From Sphingobacterium puteale (GTDB lineage: Bacteria; Bacteroidota; Bacteroidia; Sphingobacteriales; Sphingobacteriaceae), in NCBI RefSeq assembly GCF_003627955.1, contig NZ_RBWS01000007.1, forward strand, positions 124,001 through 188,000: DNA of 64,000 nt, in the 5' to 3' direction. The position numbers were made by a program, and so were the translations under genes. The notes below the pieces were generated by a model. That model was not told the origin of the DNA and made no database searches. It was given only the letters and a program-made list of their open reading frames with translations. Of this stretch, positions 1 through 8,075 are shown piece after piece; the first letter of the stretch is position 1; each line of letters begins with the position of its first letter.

Positions 1-1495
1 AATCGTAAAGTTCGCTACAGAAATTCACTTTTGTATCAAAATACCGCATGCCTTCGGGCTGCTGAATGCGCATAAAGTCCATATAGCAGTATTCGATTTT
101 TAGATAAGCCGGATTCGGTTCGAGCAGCCATTGATCCAGGTAAGCTTCATATATCCCCTGCCCTTTGGCACAGGCAACAACGAAGACATCATTTCGGAAG
201 TTTTTGATGCTATCTACCAAGACCTTATGAATGGACCGATCGACTAGGCGGAATAGGTCATGCGCGAGTGAATAAATCTGCCATTGTTTATTTTTAAGGT
301 AAGCGATACTCCTATAATCATCCAGAACGATGATCCGATCAATCTCTTCATCCAGCACAGTACCATCGGGCTTGATAACTGAAATCTTCCGCTGCAACTT
401 ATTGGGTTTGATCCAAAAGTAAGCACTGGGAAGAGCCTGTAGGCTATCTTCCAGAAAACTGCCTAAATAGTGGCCATCCATACGAAAGTATTTCCGCTTC
501 AGGCTACCTTTTTGCCGCTTATAAAAAAGCTTACTGTAATCGTATCCAAAAGGTTCATCCGCCGATTCAGCAATAACCTGTGTTCCATCAGCAGCAAAAA
601 GAAAATAGTCATCGCCTTGCTTTGCGTTCAAAAAACCGCGGGCTAACCAGTCCAATTTATCATAAGCAGCGGGTAAGGAAAGTTGTTTACTTTCAATATG
701 CAATACACCACGCTTACCGTCGATTTCAACTTCGGCATAGTTAACGCCATCAATGACCTGTGCATCAAAAGCATCAACATAGTGACAGGGAATAATTTCT
801 TCTCCCCGCTCGTTGATATAACCAAATAGATGATCCAGTTCAACCACAGCAATCCCGGCTTCGTTAAACTCAAATATTTCATCATATTTTGCAACAGCCA
901 GGATATTCCCAAGTCTGTCTTTCAAACCCTGTTTTCCATTTTCTTCAAAGACTTCGCCCCCCTCTTTCTGAAAAGCATGTTCTTCCCAAAGGCCCAAGCC
1001 ATAGTTGATCCAATCTGTCTCGAGCATTTCCAGGAAAGTATCGTAGCCAGACAATCGCAAGATCTTCTGTAAAGGATCCAAACTTTGTTGCTCAAACGCC
1101 TGTGTATATGCTGCTCCCGTCGTCCTGATCTCATCGACCCAGTCACTCGCCTGTTCCGTAGGTTTTTCCACATTCATGGTGAAGACATCCCGTGCATCGA
1201 TCTGAAAAGCATCGAACGGTAAACTTTCCAAAAACTCAAACATCTTATTGACAGGTTCCGTATATTTCCTTTTGTAATGCAATTGATAAACATCGGCAAG
1301 CAGCGTATAAAAATAGCGCAGCCTTGCAATACCATCTTCCCTATTGGCATAAAGCTGTGTACCCCTGGCATGGATACCCGAAGAAAATAGCGGGAGCATC
1401 AGGGCTGGTATTTCATAATTCCATTCGGCCAGATGTGCTTCAAATGTTTCTTTTGTTTTAGAGTTTACATTATATATATAAATACGATGCGCCAT
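1..1495 (-). CDS. WG-repeat protein, C-terminus beyond the window edge
   Basis: One open frame runs without a stop from an ATG at 1495 to the left edge, giving about 498 residues of an unfinished protein. The N-terminal ~150 residues have no family I recognise. From about residue 180 there are repeats of the WG/KWG type, with units such as ENGKQGLKDRLGNILAVAKYDEI and LFGYINERGEEIIPCHYVDAF in which a short beta strand is followed by an I-I-P or similar turn and a Y-D step. WG repeats are thought to form a beta-rich scaffold; no enzymatic role is known. There is no signal peptide, so it is probably cytoplasmic. The function is unknown. The gene stands alone, with 196 bp separating it from the lipoprotein gene upstream. 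Confidence 0.75.
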   Translation of the reverse strand, partial: MAHRIYIYNVNSKTKETFEAHLAEWNYEIPALMLPLFSSGIHARGTQLYANREDGIARLRYFYTLLADVYQLHYKRKYTEPVNKMFEFLESLPFDAFQIDARDVFTMNVEKPTEQASDWVDEIRTTGAAYTQAFEQQSLDPLQKILRLSGYDTFLEMLETDWINYGLGLWEEHAFQKEGGEVFEENGKQGLKDRLGNILAVAKYDEIFEFNEAGIAVVELDHLFGYINERGEEIIPCHYVDAFDAQVIDGVNYAEVEIDGKRGVLHIESKQLSLPAAYDKLDWLARGFLNAKQGDDYFLFAADGTQVIAESADEPFGYDYSKLFYKRQKGSLKRKYFRMDGHYLGSFLEDSLQALPSAYFWIKPNKLQRKISVIKPDGTVLDEEIDRIIVLDDYRSIAYLKNKQWQIYSLAHDLFRLVDRSIHKVLVDSIKNFRNDVFVVACAKGQGIYEAYLDQWLLEPNPAYLKIEYCYMDFMRIQQPEGMRYFDTKVNFCSELYD

Positions 1496-1529
1496 AATCT
1501 GATTGCTCGATAGTCTTAAAATAGATTGT

Positions 1530-1559
1530 GCTTACCGCAATATGATGAAAACGGTAAGC
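1530..1559 (-). terminator. inverted repeat, possible weak terminator
   Basis: GCTTACCG at 1530-1537 pairs perfectly with CGGTAAGC at 1552-1559 around a 14-nt loop. It lies downstream of the leftward lipoprotein gene and just upstream of the WG-repeat gene. On the minus strand it is followed only by a loose T-rich stretch, so termination is uncertain. Confidence 0.3.
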
Positions 1560-1691
1560 CCTGTACCTAAAGCAGTAAAAATACAGCTATGATTAAATAT
1601 TCTGCTTAGCGGAAAATAGGGATTTTTCAAATAATTACGGAAGGTGATTCTACAGAAGCCCGGGCGATTGATCGACATCACGATGATGTTT

Positions 1692-2516
1692 TCAATCTTC
1701 GGAAATAATATCTAGCCTATAAAAGCCAGCTCGCTTGTCATGTGGTGCTCCATAGAAAAAATTCCGAAAGTACACCTGCTGATCGCCTTTCCAAAAGATC
1801 TCTTTTAAGGTACATAGCTCAAAGTTGTCGTTCCAGTCCAGAGGAATCTGCGCATAAGTCAGATAGCCTCCGTTTTCCTTCTTTTGCAAAAAGTAACTGG
1901 AACATTCCTGTCCGTTAAACATGCCGTTCAACCTATATTTCTTATGTTTTGAGAAATAGACATAGTCCAAATTACCGATCTCTTCGACATCCCATTTCCC
2001 CTGACGAAGATCCAGTGCCTGATCTGTCGTATGCCCTCCTTCCAACAACAAAATCTCTTCGGACGGAAAATATTTTACAAACATGCTCTCGAGCAGATCA
2101 ATCGTACTTTCTGTTTTTCCGGCCTCCAGCAATCGACCATCATTAAATCGTACCAGAGCAATTAAATCTCCCTCCACCAGGGTGTCGACTTCCATGTCCT
2201 TACCCCGAGTATAACCTCCAAATTTGACACGTCCCTGCAACATCTTCTTTACAAGGTTTATGTCACTGACCGAAGCAATGGTATCTCTCCTATAATCGGA
2301 CTGTTGCTGCTCCTTAAAAAAGCTGATGGAATCTATCTTATAAATTCTGATCATTTTATCTTGAAAGACAAGCGAATCCACAGCTGGCTTTTTCATTGGC
2401 GTAAGCTTTCCGGCGGAAATGTTCGTGGAAATGTCCGCCGCATTTTTCACCTGATTTCTTTGGCATGCCATACATAACGTTAAAATAATGGCAGCGCAAT
2501 AAAGTGCTTTCTTCAT
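1692..2516 (-). CDS. hypothetical lipoprotein
   Basis: A protein of about 274 residues. The ATG at 2516 is preferred over one five codons upstream (2531) because it begins directly with a classic lipoprotein signal: M-K-K, a hydrophobic run, then L-C-M-A-C with the probable lipidated cysteine about 18 residues in. The rest is soluble and mixed alpha/beta. A few phrases such as LDYVYFSKHKKYRLNGMFNGQECSSYF hint at a beta-rich body, but I do not recognise a family. It should be anchored to a membrane on the periplasmic side. It is transcribed leftward, is not clearly in an operon, and has no informative neighbours. Confidence 0.65.
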   Translation of the reverse strand: MKKALYCAAIILTLCMACQRNQVKNAADISTNISAGKLTPMKKPAVDSLVFQDKMIRIYKIDSISFFKEQQQSDYRRDTIASVSDINLVKKMLQGRVKFGGYTRGKDMEVDTLVEGDLIALVRFNDGRLLEAGKTESTIDLLESMFVKYFPSEEILLLEGGHTTDQALDLRQGKWDVEEIGNLDYVYFSKHKKYRLNGMFNGQECSSYFLQKKENGGYLTYAQIPLDWNDNFELCTLKEIFWKGDQQVYFRNFFYGAPHDKRAGFYRLDIISED

Positions 2517-2595
2517 AACTAAGTTATTCATAAGATATTTTGTCTAATATCGTATTTTAGTCACACATTACTAAAGATAACTCAATTTACGGGCC

Positions 2596-2802
2596 GTGAC
2601 AATCAATATTCGATTTTTAAAGATTATAAAAAACGAACGTTCCGAGCTTATTCTGAGGAAAATTGAAAAAGAGCCAATTTTTGAATTAAAGATTATTGGC
2701 GAGCCATTTTTTCTGAAAAACAAGAGAATCGCCAAATTCTACACACAGGATGCGTTAATTGGTCATTTTGAAGTATATGACTGTGGAGACTTTCAAGGAT
2801 AA
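2596..2802 (+). CDS. possible small protein, 68 residues, GTG start
   Basis: A short frame beginning with GTG at 2596 and ending 72 bp before the convergent NrtR gene. It is basic in its first half and ends with GHFEVYDCGDFQG. There is no signal peptide, membrane segment or family I recognise, and no strong Shine-Dalgarno. It could be real, since nothing else occupies 2532-2874, but the evidence is only an open frame in otherwise empty sequence. Confidence 0.25.
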   Translation: MTINIRFLKIIKNERSELILRKIEKEPIFELKIIGEPFFLKNKRIAKFYTQDALIGHFEVYDCGDFQG

Positions 2803-2821
2803 CTGTGCCTTTCAATGAATA

Positions 2822-2863
2822 TATCCACCAAGCATCATCGGACACATATGAGCATGGTGGATA
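2822..2863. terminator. inverted repeat between convergent genes
   Basis: TATCCACCA at 2822-2830 pairs with TGGTGGATA at 2855-2863 (9 bp, 24-nt loop). It sits at the convergent end of the NAD operon, where a terminator would be expected. No T-run follows on either strand, so it may be only a 3' stabilising hairpin. Confidence 0.3.
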
Positions 2864-2874
2864 GTTAACTGCGA

Positions 2875-3582
2875 TCAGATTTCAAAGTAAAATCCGCCTT
2901 CCTTCAGTTGCTCGTATTTTACTTTGTCGAAACTATAGATTTTTGCTGCTCTGGCATGCCTATCCTTCTGCATGTCGCTATGGTCCATTAGCAAGCCCAT
3001 GCTCAGCATCTTTTTACGAAAATTGCCCCGATCTATTGAACGCTGGAGTACAGTTTCATACAAGTTGTGCAGCTCAGGTAACGTAAATTGTGTTGGCAGC
3101 AGTTCAAATCCGATCGGTTGGTAACGGATTTTACCTTTCAGCCGTTCGACCGCAACAGACAAGATCTGCTGATGATCAAATGCCAAATCAGCCACCTCTT
3201 TTAAATTAAACCATTGCACCGCATCGATGTCTAGTCCGGCCTCCAGGGTATATTCGGTCGGCTTGACCAGCGCAAAATAGGCTACACTGATGACCCGTCC
3301 CCGTGGATCGCGGTTCAGCTCTGAGAAAGTATAAAGTTGCTCAAGAAAGATATTGCTGAGCCCAGCTTCTTCGGACAATTTACGTAGCGCACATTCATCC
3401 GCAGTTTCATCCTCCTGAATAAAGCCACCAGGAAATGCCCATTTCCCTAAGTAAGGTTCTATCGCCCGTTTGGTTAATAACAGTTTAAGTTGATTTTTTT
3501 CAAAACCAAAGATCACACAATCGACTGTAACGGCGGGTCTGGGATATTCGTAGGTGTATTTTTTTTGAGCGGAAGCCATCAT
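2875..3582 (-). CDS. nrtR: NrtR-like NAD-metabolism repressor (Nudix domain plus winged helix)
   Basis: 235 residues in the NrtR layout: an N-terminal Nudix domain (about 15-150) and a C-terminal winged-helix DNA-binding domain (about 155-235). The Nudix box reads GGFIQEDETADECALRKLSEEAGL in two parts, GGFIQEDE and ALRKLSEEAGL. The usual R-E pair is R-K, so one acidic metal-binding position is lost and hydrolysis is probably weak or absent. NrtR proteins of known function repress NAD biosynthesis genes, and ADP-ribose releases them from DNA (family knowledge). Here the gene is last in an NAD-salvage operon, 1 bp after the nicotinamidase-like gene. The operon promoter carries two identical 19-bp palindromic sites, which fits autorepression. 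The assignment rests on domain order and gene context. Confidence 0.85.
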   Translation of the reverse strand: MMASAQKKYTYEYPRPAVTVDCVIFGFEKNQLKLLLTKRAIEPYLGKWAFPGGFIQEDETADECALRKLSEEAGLSNIFLEQLYTFSELNRDPRGRVISVAYFALVKPTEYTLEAGLDIDAVQWFNLKEVADLAFDHQQILSVAVERLKGKIRYQPIGFELLPTQFTLPELHNLYETVLQRSIDRGNFRKKMLSMGLLMDHSDMQKDRHARAAKIYSFDKVKYEQLKEGGFYFEI

Positions 3583-3583
3583 C

Positions 3584-4498
3584 TTATAAAATTATGTCAG
3601 TGGACTTTTTGATCTGTATACCATACCTTTCATGTAGTGACCCAAAGGCTTGCCGTGTAGATTCTTCGAAACCAGCAATAGGTGACATACAGTCGATCAG
3701 TAAGGTAATGCGGGAGGTAATCGCTTTGTCCTCCGCAAAATATTCCAATATCTGCGTTGCAGAAGCCAATACACAGTGACTTGATGCCTGCCCGGCAATA
3801 TAAATGGCATCGTAGGCCCGAATAGCTTCAAGTACAGCATGATTGACAAATTTATTGTTATCATATTCAGCCTTGATGATGCCGTACATTTCAGTATAGG
3901 GATCCTGTCCTTTATAGACTAAGAAAGGTTTGGACTGGCGCAGAGCGCTGTGAAAATAGACCATATTGGCAAATTGACTTTCCAATTGCGCCCCCGAGCT
4001 GCCCTCCAGGCAATGATATGGCCAGATGCACAGCTCTTTTTTCCCTTCGGTTTCTAAATTTTTAAGATAAACCAATGATTGTTCAAGTGTATCCGCATGG
4101 GAAACAGTCCAGGTTCCATCCATAACATCCCGATAACGGATGACTGTAAATGGTTTAGGCTGATTTCCCTTCCTGTCCACCCACCAGTCTGCATGAAAGA
4201 TCTGCAGTAGCGAATGACAGTCGAGGCTGCACATAACCTGCGTCAAAGAAGCCATATTGTTGTACATCCATTGGGTCAGCCGGTGTACATCAGCACGCGA
4301 ACCAGCTACTGGTAGACTGCCAATGGATTCCATAAAATCGTTTTGTATGTCAATAGCCAAAAGCAGTGTCCGTTTTTTATCGGCAGAAGCGGGCGGGATT
4401 TGCTCCTGCCCCGCCAATGACAATATGGACGGAATATGATCCCTTTTTTCGGATGCTATATGACTTACCTCAACGATCTGTTCATATCTTGTTTTCAT
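3584..4498 (-). CDS. nicotinamidase-like cysteine hydrolase
   Basis: 304 residues of the isochorismatase-like cysteine hydrolase fold. The sequence shows a catalytic triad arrangement: D50 in the A-I-D-I-Q-N-D-F motif, K196 in V-Y-K-G, and nucleophile C242 in A-S-S-H-C-V. The metal site matches nicotinamidases, with D93, H95 and H102. The WPYHCLEGSSGAQL segment resembles the nicotinamidase W-P-x-H-C-x-x-G-x-x-G-A-x-L stretch. The expected reaction is nicotinamide to nicotinate plus ammonia. The protein is about 90 residues longer than typical PncA, with roughly 40 extra at the N-terminus, so a related amide substrate is possible. Its place between nadE and the NrtR gene supports a role in NAD salvage. 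Confidence 0.75.
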   Translation of the reverse strand: MKTRYEQIVEVSHIASEKRDHIPSILSLAGQEQIPPASADKKRTLLLAIDIQNDFMESIGSLPVAGSRADVHRLTQWMYNNMASLTQVMCSLDCHSLLQIFHADWWVDRKGNQPKPFTVIRYRDVMDGTWTVSHADTLEQSLVYLKNLETEGKKELCIWPYHCLEGSSGAQLESQFANMVYFHSALRQSKPFLVYKGQDPYTEMYGIIKAEYDNNKFVNHAVLEAIRAYDAIYIAGQASSHCVLASATQILEYFAEDKAITSRITLLIDCMSPIAGFEESTRQAFGSLHERYGIQIKKSTDIIL

Positions 4499-4598
4499 CT
4501 GTCAGTAATTCAATATTTATGTATTTTATGTATTCAATTTCACATTCCTTTAGGTGATAAAATTTTAAACCTAACTGATTTCTAGTTTTAGTTTTTTA

Positions 4599-5381
4599 TC
4601 AGCCCTTAAATGTTGGAATTGCAGCAAACTTATGGGCAGACTGTTGTTGACGTCTATGGATCAGTTCATCTGTCGCTGGTTCTCCGGATGTTCCGGTCAG
4701 GATAAATGCGTCAATCTGTGCATAGCTCATTCCAAGCTCCTCTTCATCCGTCTGCCCTTCCCATAACCCTGCTGAAGGACTCTTATCTTGAATGGATTCG
4801 GGGACACCCAGATATTTTGCCAGCGTATATACTTCTTGTTTGGTAACCATGGCCAGGGGATTAAGATCATAAGCGCCATCTCCCCATTTGGTAAAATAAC
4901 CCACAGTCGCTTCGGCCATATTGCCGGTACCGATCACAAAACGGCTCCCCAATTGTGCAAATTGATAGAGATAAGTCATGCGGACCCGCGGCCGGATATT
5001 GGCCAAACTCAACACACGGTTGGATTCACTGGAAGCTGCAATATAAGCTTCATTATTGATGGTCAGCGCATCGACCGCAGGTTTGATATCAAAGATATGG
5101 TAAGGGAAATTAAATTTTTCGATAAGCTCCATACCATGTGCATGGCTCTTGCTATTGTTCATGTCACTGCCATAGGGCATCATGATCAAATGGACATCCA
5201 CTTTGGCCAAATGACATAGGCAAGCAACCACACTACAGTCAATACCGCCACTCATGCCAAGTACCAAACCTTGACGGTTTGCCGCATTCACCTGACCCGC
5301 AATCCATGAAGCCATTTGTTGGGCGTACTGTGCAACGTTTTCATCATTGATGAAAAACGGTTTTCTTAGGTTATTCTCCAT
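4599..5381 (-). CDS. nadE: ammonia-dependent NAD synthetase
   Basis: 260 residues, the usual size of the short ammonia-using NAD synthetase, which amidates nicotinate adenine dinucleotide with ATP. The ATP-binding P-loop is S-G-G-I-D-C-S at residues 44-50; the usual motif is SGGxDS, so serine 49 is replaced by cysteine. Conserved downstream blocks are present: ARxRMTYLYxxAQ-like RPRVRMTYLYQFA, GTGNMAEATVGYFTKWGDGAYDLNPLAMVTKQEV, and the K-S-P-S-A-G-L-W-x-G-Q-T-D-E-x-E-L-G loop. There is no glutaminase domain. The start overlaps the end of the NAMPT-like gene by 11 bp, which implies translational coupling in the salvage operon. Confidence 0.93.
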   Translation of the reverse strand: MENNLRKPFFINDENVAQYAQQMASWIAGQVNAANRQGLVLGMSGGIDCSVVACLCHLAKVDVHLIMMPYGSDMNNSKSHAHGMELIEKFNFPYHIFDIKPAVDALTINNEAYIAASSESNRVLSLANIRPRVRMTYLYQFAQLGSRFVIGTGNMAEATVGYFTKWGDGAYDLNPLAMVTKQEVYTLAKYLGVPESIQDKSPSAGLWEGQTDEEELGMSYAQIDAFILTGTSGEPATDELIHRRQQQSAHKFAAIPTFKG

Positions 5382-6879
5382 ATACTCTTATTGATTCTGT
5401 TTGTAATCTGTTTCTTATTTCCTTAAAACTAACGGCGCTGACAAACGCTCCGTCCAAAAAACACTCTTTAAGCAAGTTGCTATCATTCAATTGTTCGATG
5501 GTGGTTGGATTGAGATCGTCTATCAAGCGAAAATCATTGTTTTCAAATACAACGGCAACCATACCTTTTTGGGATTTCTTAAAATTTCCGGTATCTGTGG
5601 CCGGTCTTTTTTGAATAGCTTTAAACTGACCGTCAACAATTTCGGCCGTCCCCTTTAAAGCGAAACCAAAGGTATCTCTTGTGACATACTGATAGGTATA
5701 GGATCCTATTCCAAGTATGGTGTTGGTCGAGGCAAAACCTTTCGCCATCAAACCTTCGCAGATCTTAGTTGCCCGTTCCACGGTAATGGAATCGCCATAC
5801 ACAACCCCAATATGCGGATCAAGTTCTTTGAAACCTTTCGCATTGACTGTCCCACCAAAGAGTTCAAATAAACGTTCAACAATCCCTTTTTGAACTGTTT
5901 CGTGGTCAGCTTCCGGATCACCACAGATAATCTTAACAGGGTCGCCACTGTCTGGCCGAATGACAACCTTGCCTTCCCGCCCCATGATCAGATCTTTCAA
6001 TTGTGGCAATACATGATCCACAACATGCCATAGGTCATAGGTATCGGACACAATAGAAATGTTTCCGCTGGGGTAAACCTCCGTAATCAAATGTCGAAAG
6101 GCTTCTACCTCCTGTTCACCGTAAGAACACATCACACTATGCTCTGTTGAAGGCGTGTACATCATGACATCACTTGTGGCACCGTAATAGGTTTTGAGGT
6201 ATTCCCGAACAGAGAGTGTTGCGGAAACGCCAAAGCTTAGTAAATGTCCCCCTGCAGTGCGATAAGCCGTTTCGGGCGATCCCATACCGCGCATAGAGAA
6301 GTCTCCAGCTTGGGTGAATACTTTATTGACATCGCCTGTTTTTTCAGCAAAACCTGTCAACAATCGCTTGTATTGATCGGCAATAGTCGCTGCGGTCATT
6401 GGTGACCAGATATAGGCAGAGAGTTGTGTTTCGAGGTAACCCGGCAACCAGAAGAAATCCGGGTGGGTGTTCTCGATCGTAAACATCGGCACCCCTATCG
6501 GCACGAGACTCCCTTCCTGCAAAGCTTTCACTTTGATCGGAAGATAACCCAAACGATGTAAATCGCGTATATGTTGTGACTGATGTGTGCGCGCAAAATT
6601 GCTATTGGTCATCGCGAACACTTCACGAATGGCTTCTTCATACTGCGCGACAACAGCATCCTCAGGTTGAGCGAAAAAATATTCATCGAAAGAATTGCTG
6701 ATCTCGGCAAGGGCACCCTGCAAGCCGAAGAAAACAACATGGCTTATGCCTGGGATCCGTGACATCCGGGGAGTCCAGGTTTCGTATACCCATTCTGTAT
6801 GTGCTGGATATTGATCCTTGTGACACAATTTGTAACCGTCCGTCCAGAGAATCGGATTTTTGCTCATCGTTCTAAACAT
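5371..6879 (-). CDS. nicotinamide phosphoribosyltransferase family protein (NAMPT/NadV-like)
   Basis: 502 residues, close to NAMPT length; a second ATG four codons in (6867) is equally possible. NAMPT features are clear: the N-terminal TDGYKLCHKDQYP, the nucleotide-binding RPDSGDP, GDSITVERA, and IGSYTYQYVTRDTFGFALKGT followed by a K-K-S-x-K-G-like KKSQKGMVAV. The expected reaction is nicotinamide plus PRPP to NMN. It overlaps the upstream PRPP-synthetase-like gene by 8 bp, so supply of the phosphoribosyl donor and its use are coupled. No NMN adenylyltransferase is encoded in the operon. This leaves open the alternative that the pair uses ADP-ribose pyrophosphate and forms NAD directly, as described for phage NARP1 enzymes of the same families. 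Confidence 0.88.
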   Translation of the reverse strand: MFRTMSKNPILWTDGYKLCHKDQYPAHTEWVYETWTPRMSRIPGISHVVFFGLQGALAEISNSFDEYFFAQPEDAVVAQYEEAIREVFAMTNSNFARTHQSQHIRDLHRLGYLPIKVKALQEGSLVPIGVPMFTIENTHPDFFWLPGYLETQLSAYIWSPMTAATIADQYKRLLTGFAEKTGDVNKVFTQAGDFSMRGMGSPETAYRTAGGHLLSFGVSATLSVREYLKTYYGATSDVMMYTPSTEHSVMCSYGEQEVEAFRHLITEVYPSGNISIVSDTYDLWHVVDHVLPQLKDLIMGREGKVVIRPDSGDPVKIICGDPEADHETVQKGIVERLFELFGGTVNAKGFKELDPHIGVVYGDSITVERATKICEGLMAKGFASTNTILGIGSYTYQYVTRDTFGFALKGTAEIVDGQFKAIQKRPATDTGNFKKSQKGMVAVVFENNDFRLIDDLNPTTIEQLNDSNLLKECFLDGAFVSAVSFKEIRNRLQTESIRVYGE

Positions 6880-7681
6880 AGCTTTCAGTGGTTAAGTTGA
6901 TATAATTTAATTTAGGATGCGTGGTGTTCATCATAGAATCTGTCGTGAAAACAAGGTCGATCGGTGAATCTTCTTCCAGTAAAGCCCCCTTGAAAACCCT
7001 TGGCTCACAGTGTGTCACTAACAGATAGATTTCACTTGCTCCCATCTCCTTTAGAATTTTTCCCGCCCAGAGAAATGTTCCACCTGCAGAACATAAATCA
7101 TCGACAATAATGCATTTAGCACCTTTTACAATATTACCTGTTTTTAATTTCATCGCTTCGATACGCCCCGTCTGTGGGTTGCGTTGCTTTTCAAAGACAC
7201 AGGCATCTTCGTAGCCACTATTTAAATAGCGTGCTGCTGCCCCTTTATCCGGAAATACAATGCGGTCATTGTCCGAGAATTTCAGTTTTTCCATCAGTTT
7301 CGGCAGCCAGTCCAAAGCTGGATAAATCGCTACACTATTTTCCAACAATGTGAGGGTTGTTTCAGAATGTGGCTCTATAACATAAACTTTATCAAACTGC
7401 AAACTATTGATAAATGCAGCGACATATTTTAGGGTAAACAGGTCGCCCTCAATTTTGCGGTCCATACGACTGTAGGGCATATAACGAATCCATAATTTAC
7501 AACTTGCGCCTGCTTCTTCAAGTCGTTTCTTGACAAAAAACAAACGGATCAAATCGCCATCTTCCTGATAGGTAAATTCAAGCAGATTATCCGCTTTGAT
7601 CCACTGATCGAAATCCTTCACTTTCGTTTCTCCATTCGGAAACCGTTCGGTGATGAGCTGATGTTTATTTAATATAATCAT
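6872..7681 (-). CDS. short PRPP-synthetase-like protein
   Basis: 269 residues from the ATG at 7681. The frame extends to a TTG at 7705, but that would run into the operator, whereas the ATG has an AAAAAGAAAA-type leader directly before it. Ribose-phosphate pyrophosphokinase motifs are present: YMPYSRMDRKIEGD (usually YMPYARQDRK), EPHSETTL, FPDKGAAARY and the PRPP loop CIIVDDLCSAGGT. It is about 45 residues shorter than housekeeping PRPP synthetases, mainly at the N-terminus. The simplest role is making PRPP for the overlapping NAMPT-like gene. Members of this divergent short group in phages act on ADP-ribose instead (NARP1 Adps), so substrate identity is open. It is the first gene of the NrtR-controlled operon. 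Confidence 0.82.
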   Translation of the reverse strand: MIILNKHQLITERFPNGETKVKDFDQWIKADNLLEFTYQEDGDLIRLFFVKKRLEEAGASCKLWIRYMPYSRMDRKIEGDLFTLKYVAAFINSLQFDKVYVIEPHSETTLTLLENSVAIYPALDWLPKLMEKLKFSDNDRIVFPDKGAAARYLNSGYEDACVFEKQRNPQTGRIEAMKLKTGNIVKGAKCIIVDDLCSAGGTFLWAGKILKEMGASEIYLLVTHCEPRVFKGALLEEDSPIDLVFTTDSMMNTTHPKLNYINLTTESYV

Positions 7682-7706
7682 TTTTCTTTTTTTACAGCCA
7701 CTCAAG

Positions 7707-7725
7707 TTGAGTACTTTTTACTCAA
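7707..7725. promoter_or_regulatory. probable NrtR operator O1
   Basis: TTGAGTACTTTTTACTCAA, a 19-bp site with 7-bp arms TTGAGTA/TACTCAA around a 5-bp centre. It starts 26 bp upstream of the first gene of the NAD operon and covers the expected transcription start. An identical copy lies at 7762-7780. Confidence 0.8.
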
Positions 7726-7756
7726 CAAATATGCATATTATTTTCACCTTGACAAA
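7726..7756 (-). promoter_or_regulatory. promoter of the NAD-salvage operon
   Basis: On the minus strand a -33 element TTTG (7753-7756) is followed after 19 bp by CATATTTG (7726-7733), one mismatch from the Bacteroidota -7 consensus TAnnTTTG. The spacing is canonical. The promoter lies exactly between the two 19-bp operators. Confidence 0.65.
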
Positions 7757-7761
7757 ATTTA

Positions 7762-7780
7762 TTGAGTACTTTTTACTCAA
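7762..7780. promoter_or_regulatory. probable NrtR operator O2
   Basis: An exact second copy of the 19-bp operator, 55 bp from O1 start to start and 5 bp upstream of the -33 element. Two bound dimers would enclose RNA polymerase's site and block it. Confidence 0.78.
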
Positions 7781-8075
7781 TGAATCAAAATAAAGATACA
7801 ATCAGCTAAATATCAGTGAAATAACTTTTATTAAAACCATCTCATTTATTAATGACGCTTAGTAAAAAATCACAGTTTTACCTTCTGTGCATCTCAACAT
7901 ACGCAAACAAACTCAAAAATTCGCTTGAAAATGAGAAACACAGACCGGCCAAGAGGCCGTATAAAATTGGCTGAATACCGGGATAGTATCTTTCGCTGAA
8001 AACCGGATCTTTGTCTTTAAGACAAACAAGTCAAGCGAATCGATCGCAATCATTGACTGCCGAAGAAGATAAAAT
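7781..8075. other. intergenic region with a 17-bp palindrome
   Basis: No coding signal. It contains an inverted repeat at 8010-8026 (arms TTTGTCTT/AAGACAAA around one T), about 50 bp before the next gene, which could be an operator. A short CGGCC-aaga-GGCCG hairpin near 7943-7956 could be a terminator-like element. No clear -33/-7 pair was found. Confidence 0.35.

Noticed and set aside
244..1371. Several short leftward frames (244-426, 643-912, 922-1173, 1174-1371)
   Set aside because: They lie in other frames inside the single long open frame of the WG-repeat gene, which has repeats and normal codon use.
4788..5219. 143-codon rightward frame
   Set aside because: It is antisense inside nadE, whose conserved motifs fill the other strand.
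7682..7705. TTG start at 7705 for the PRPP-synthetase-like gene
   Set aside because: It would put the start next to the operator and within the transcript's first bases; the ATG at 7681 has a better leader and gives the natural N-terminus.
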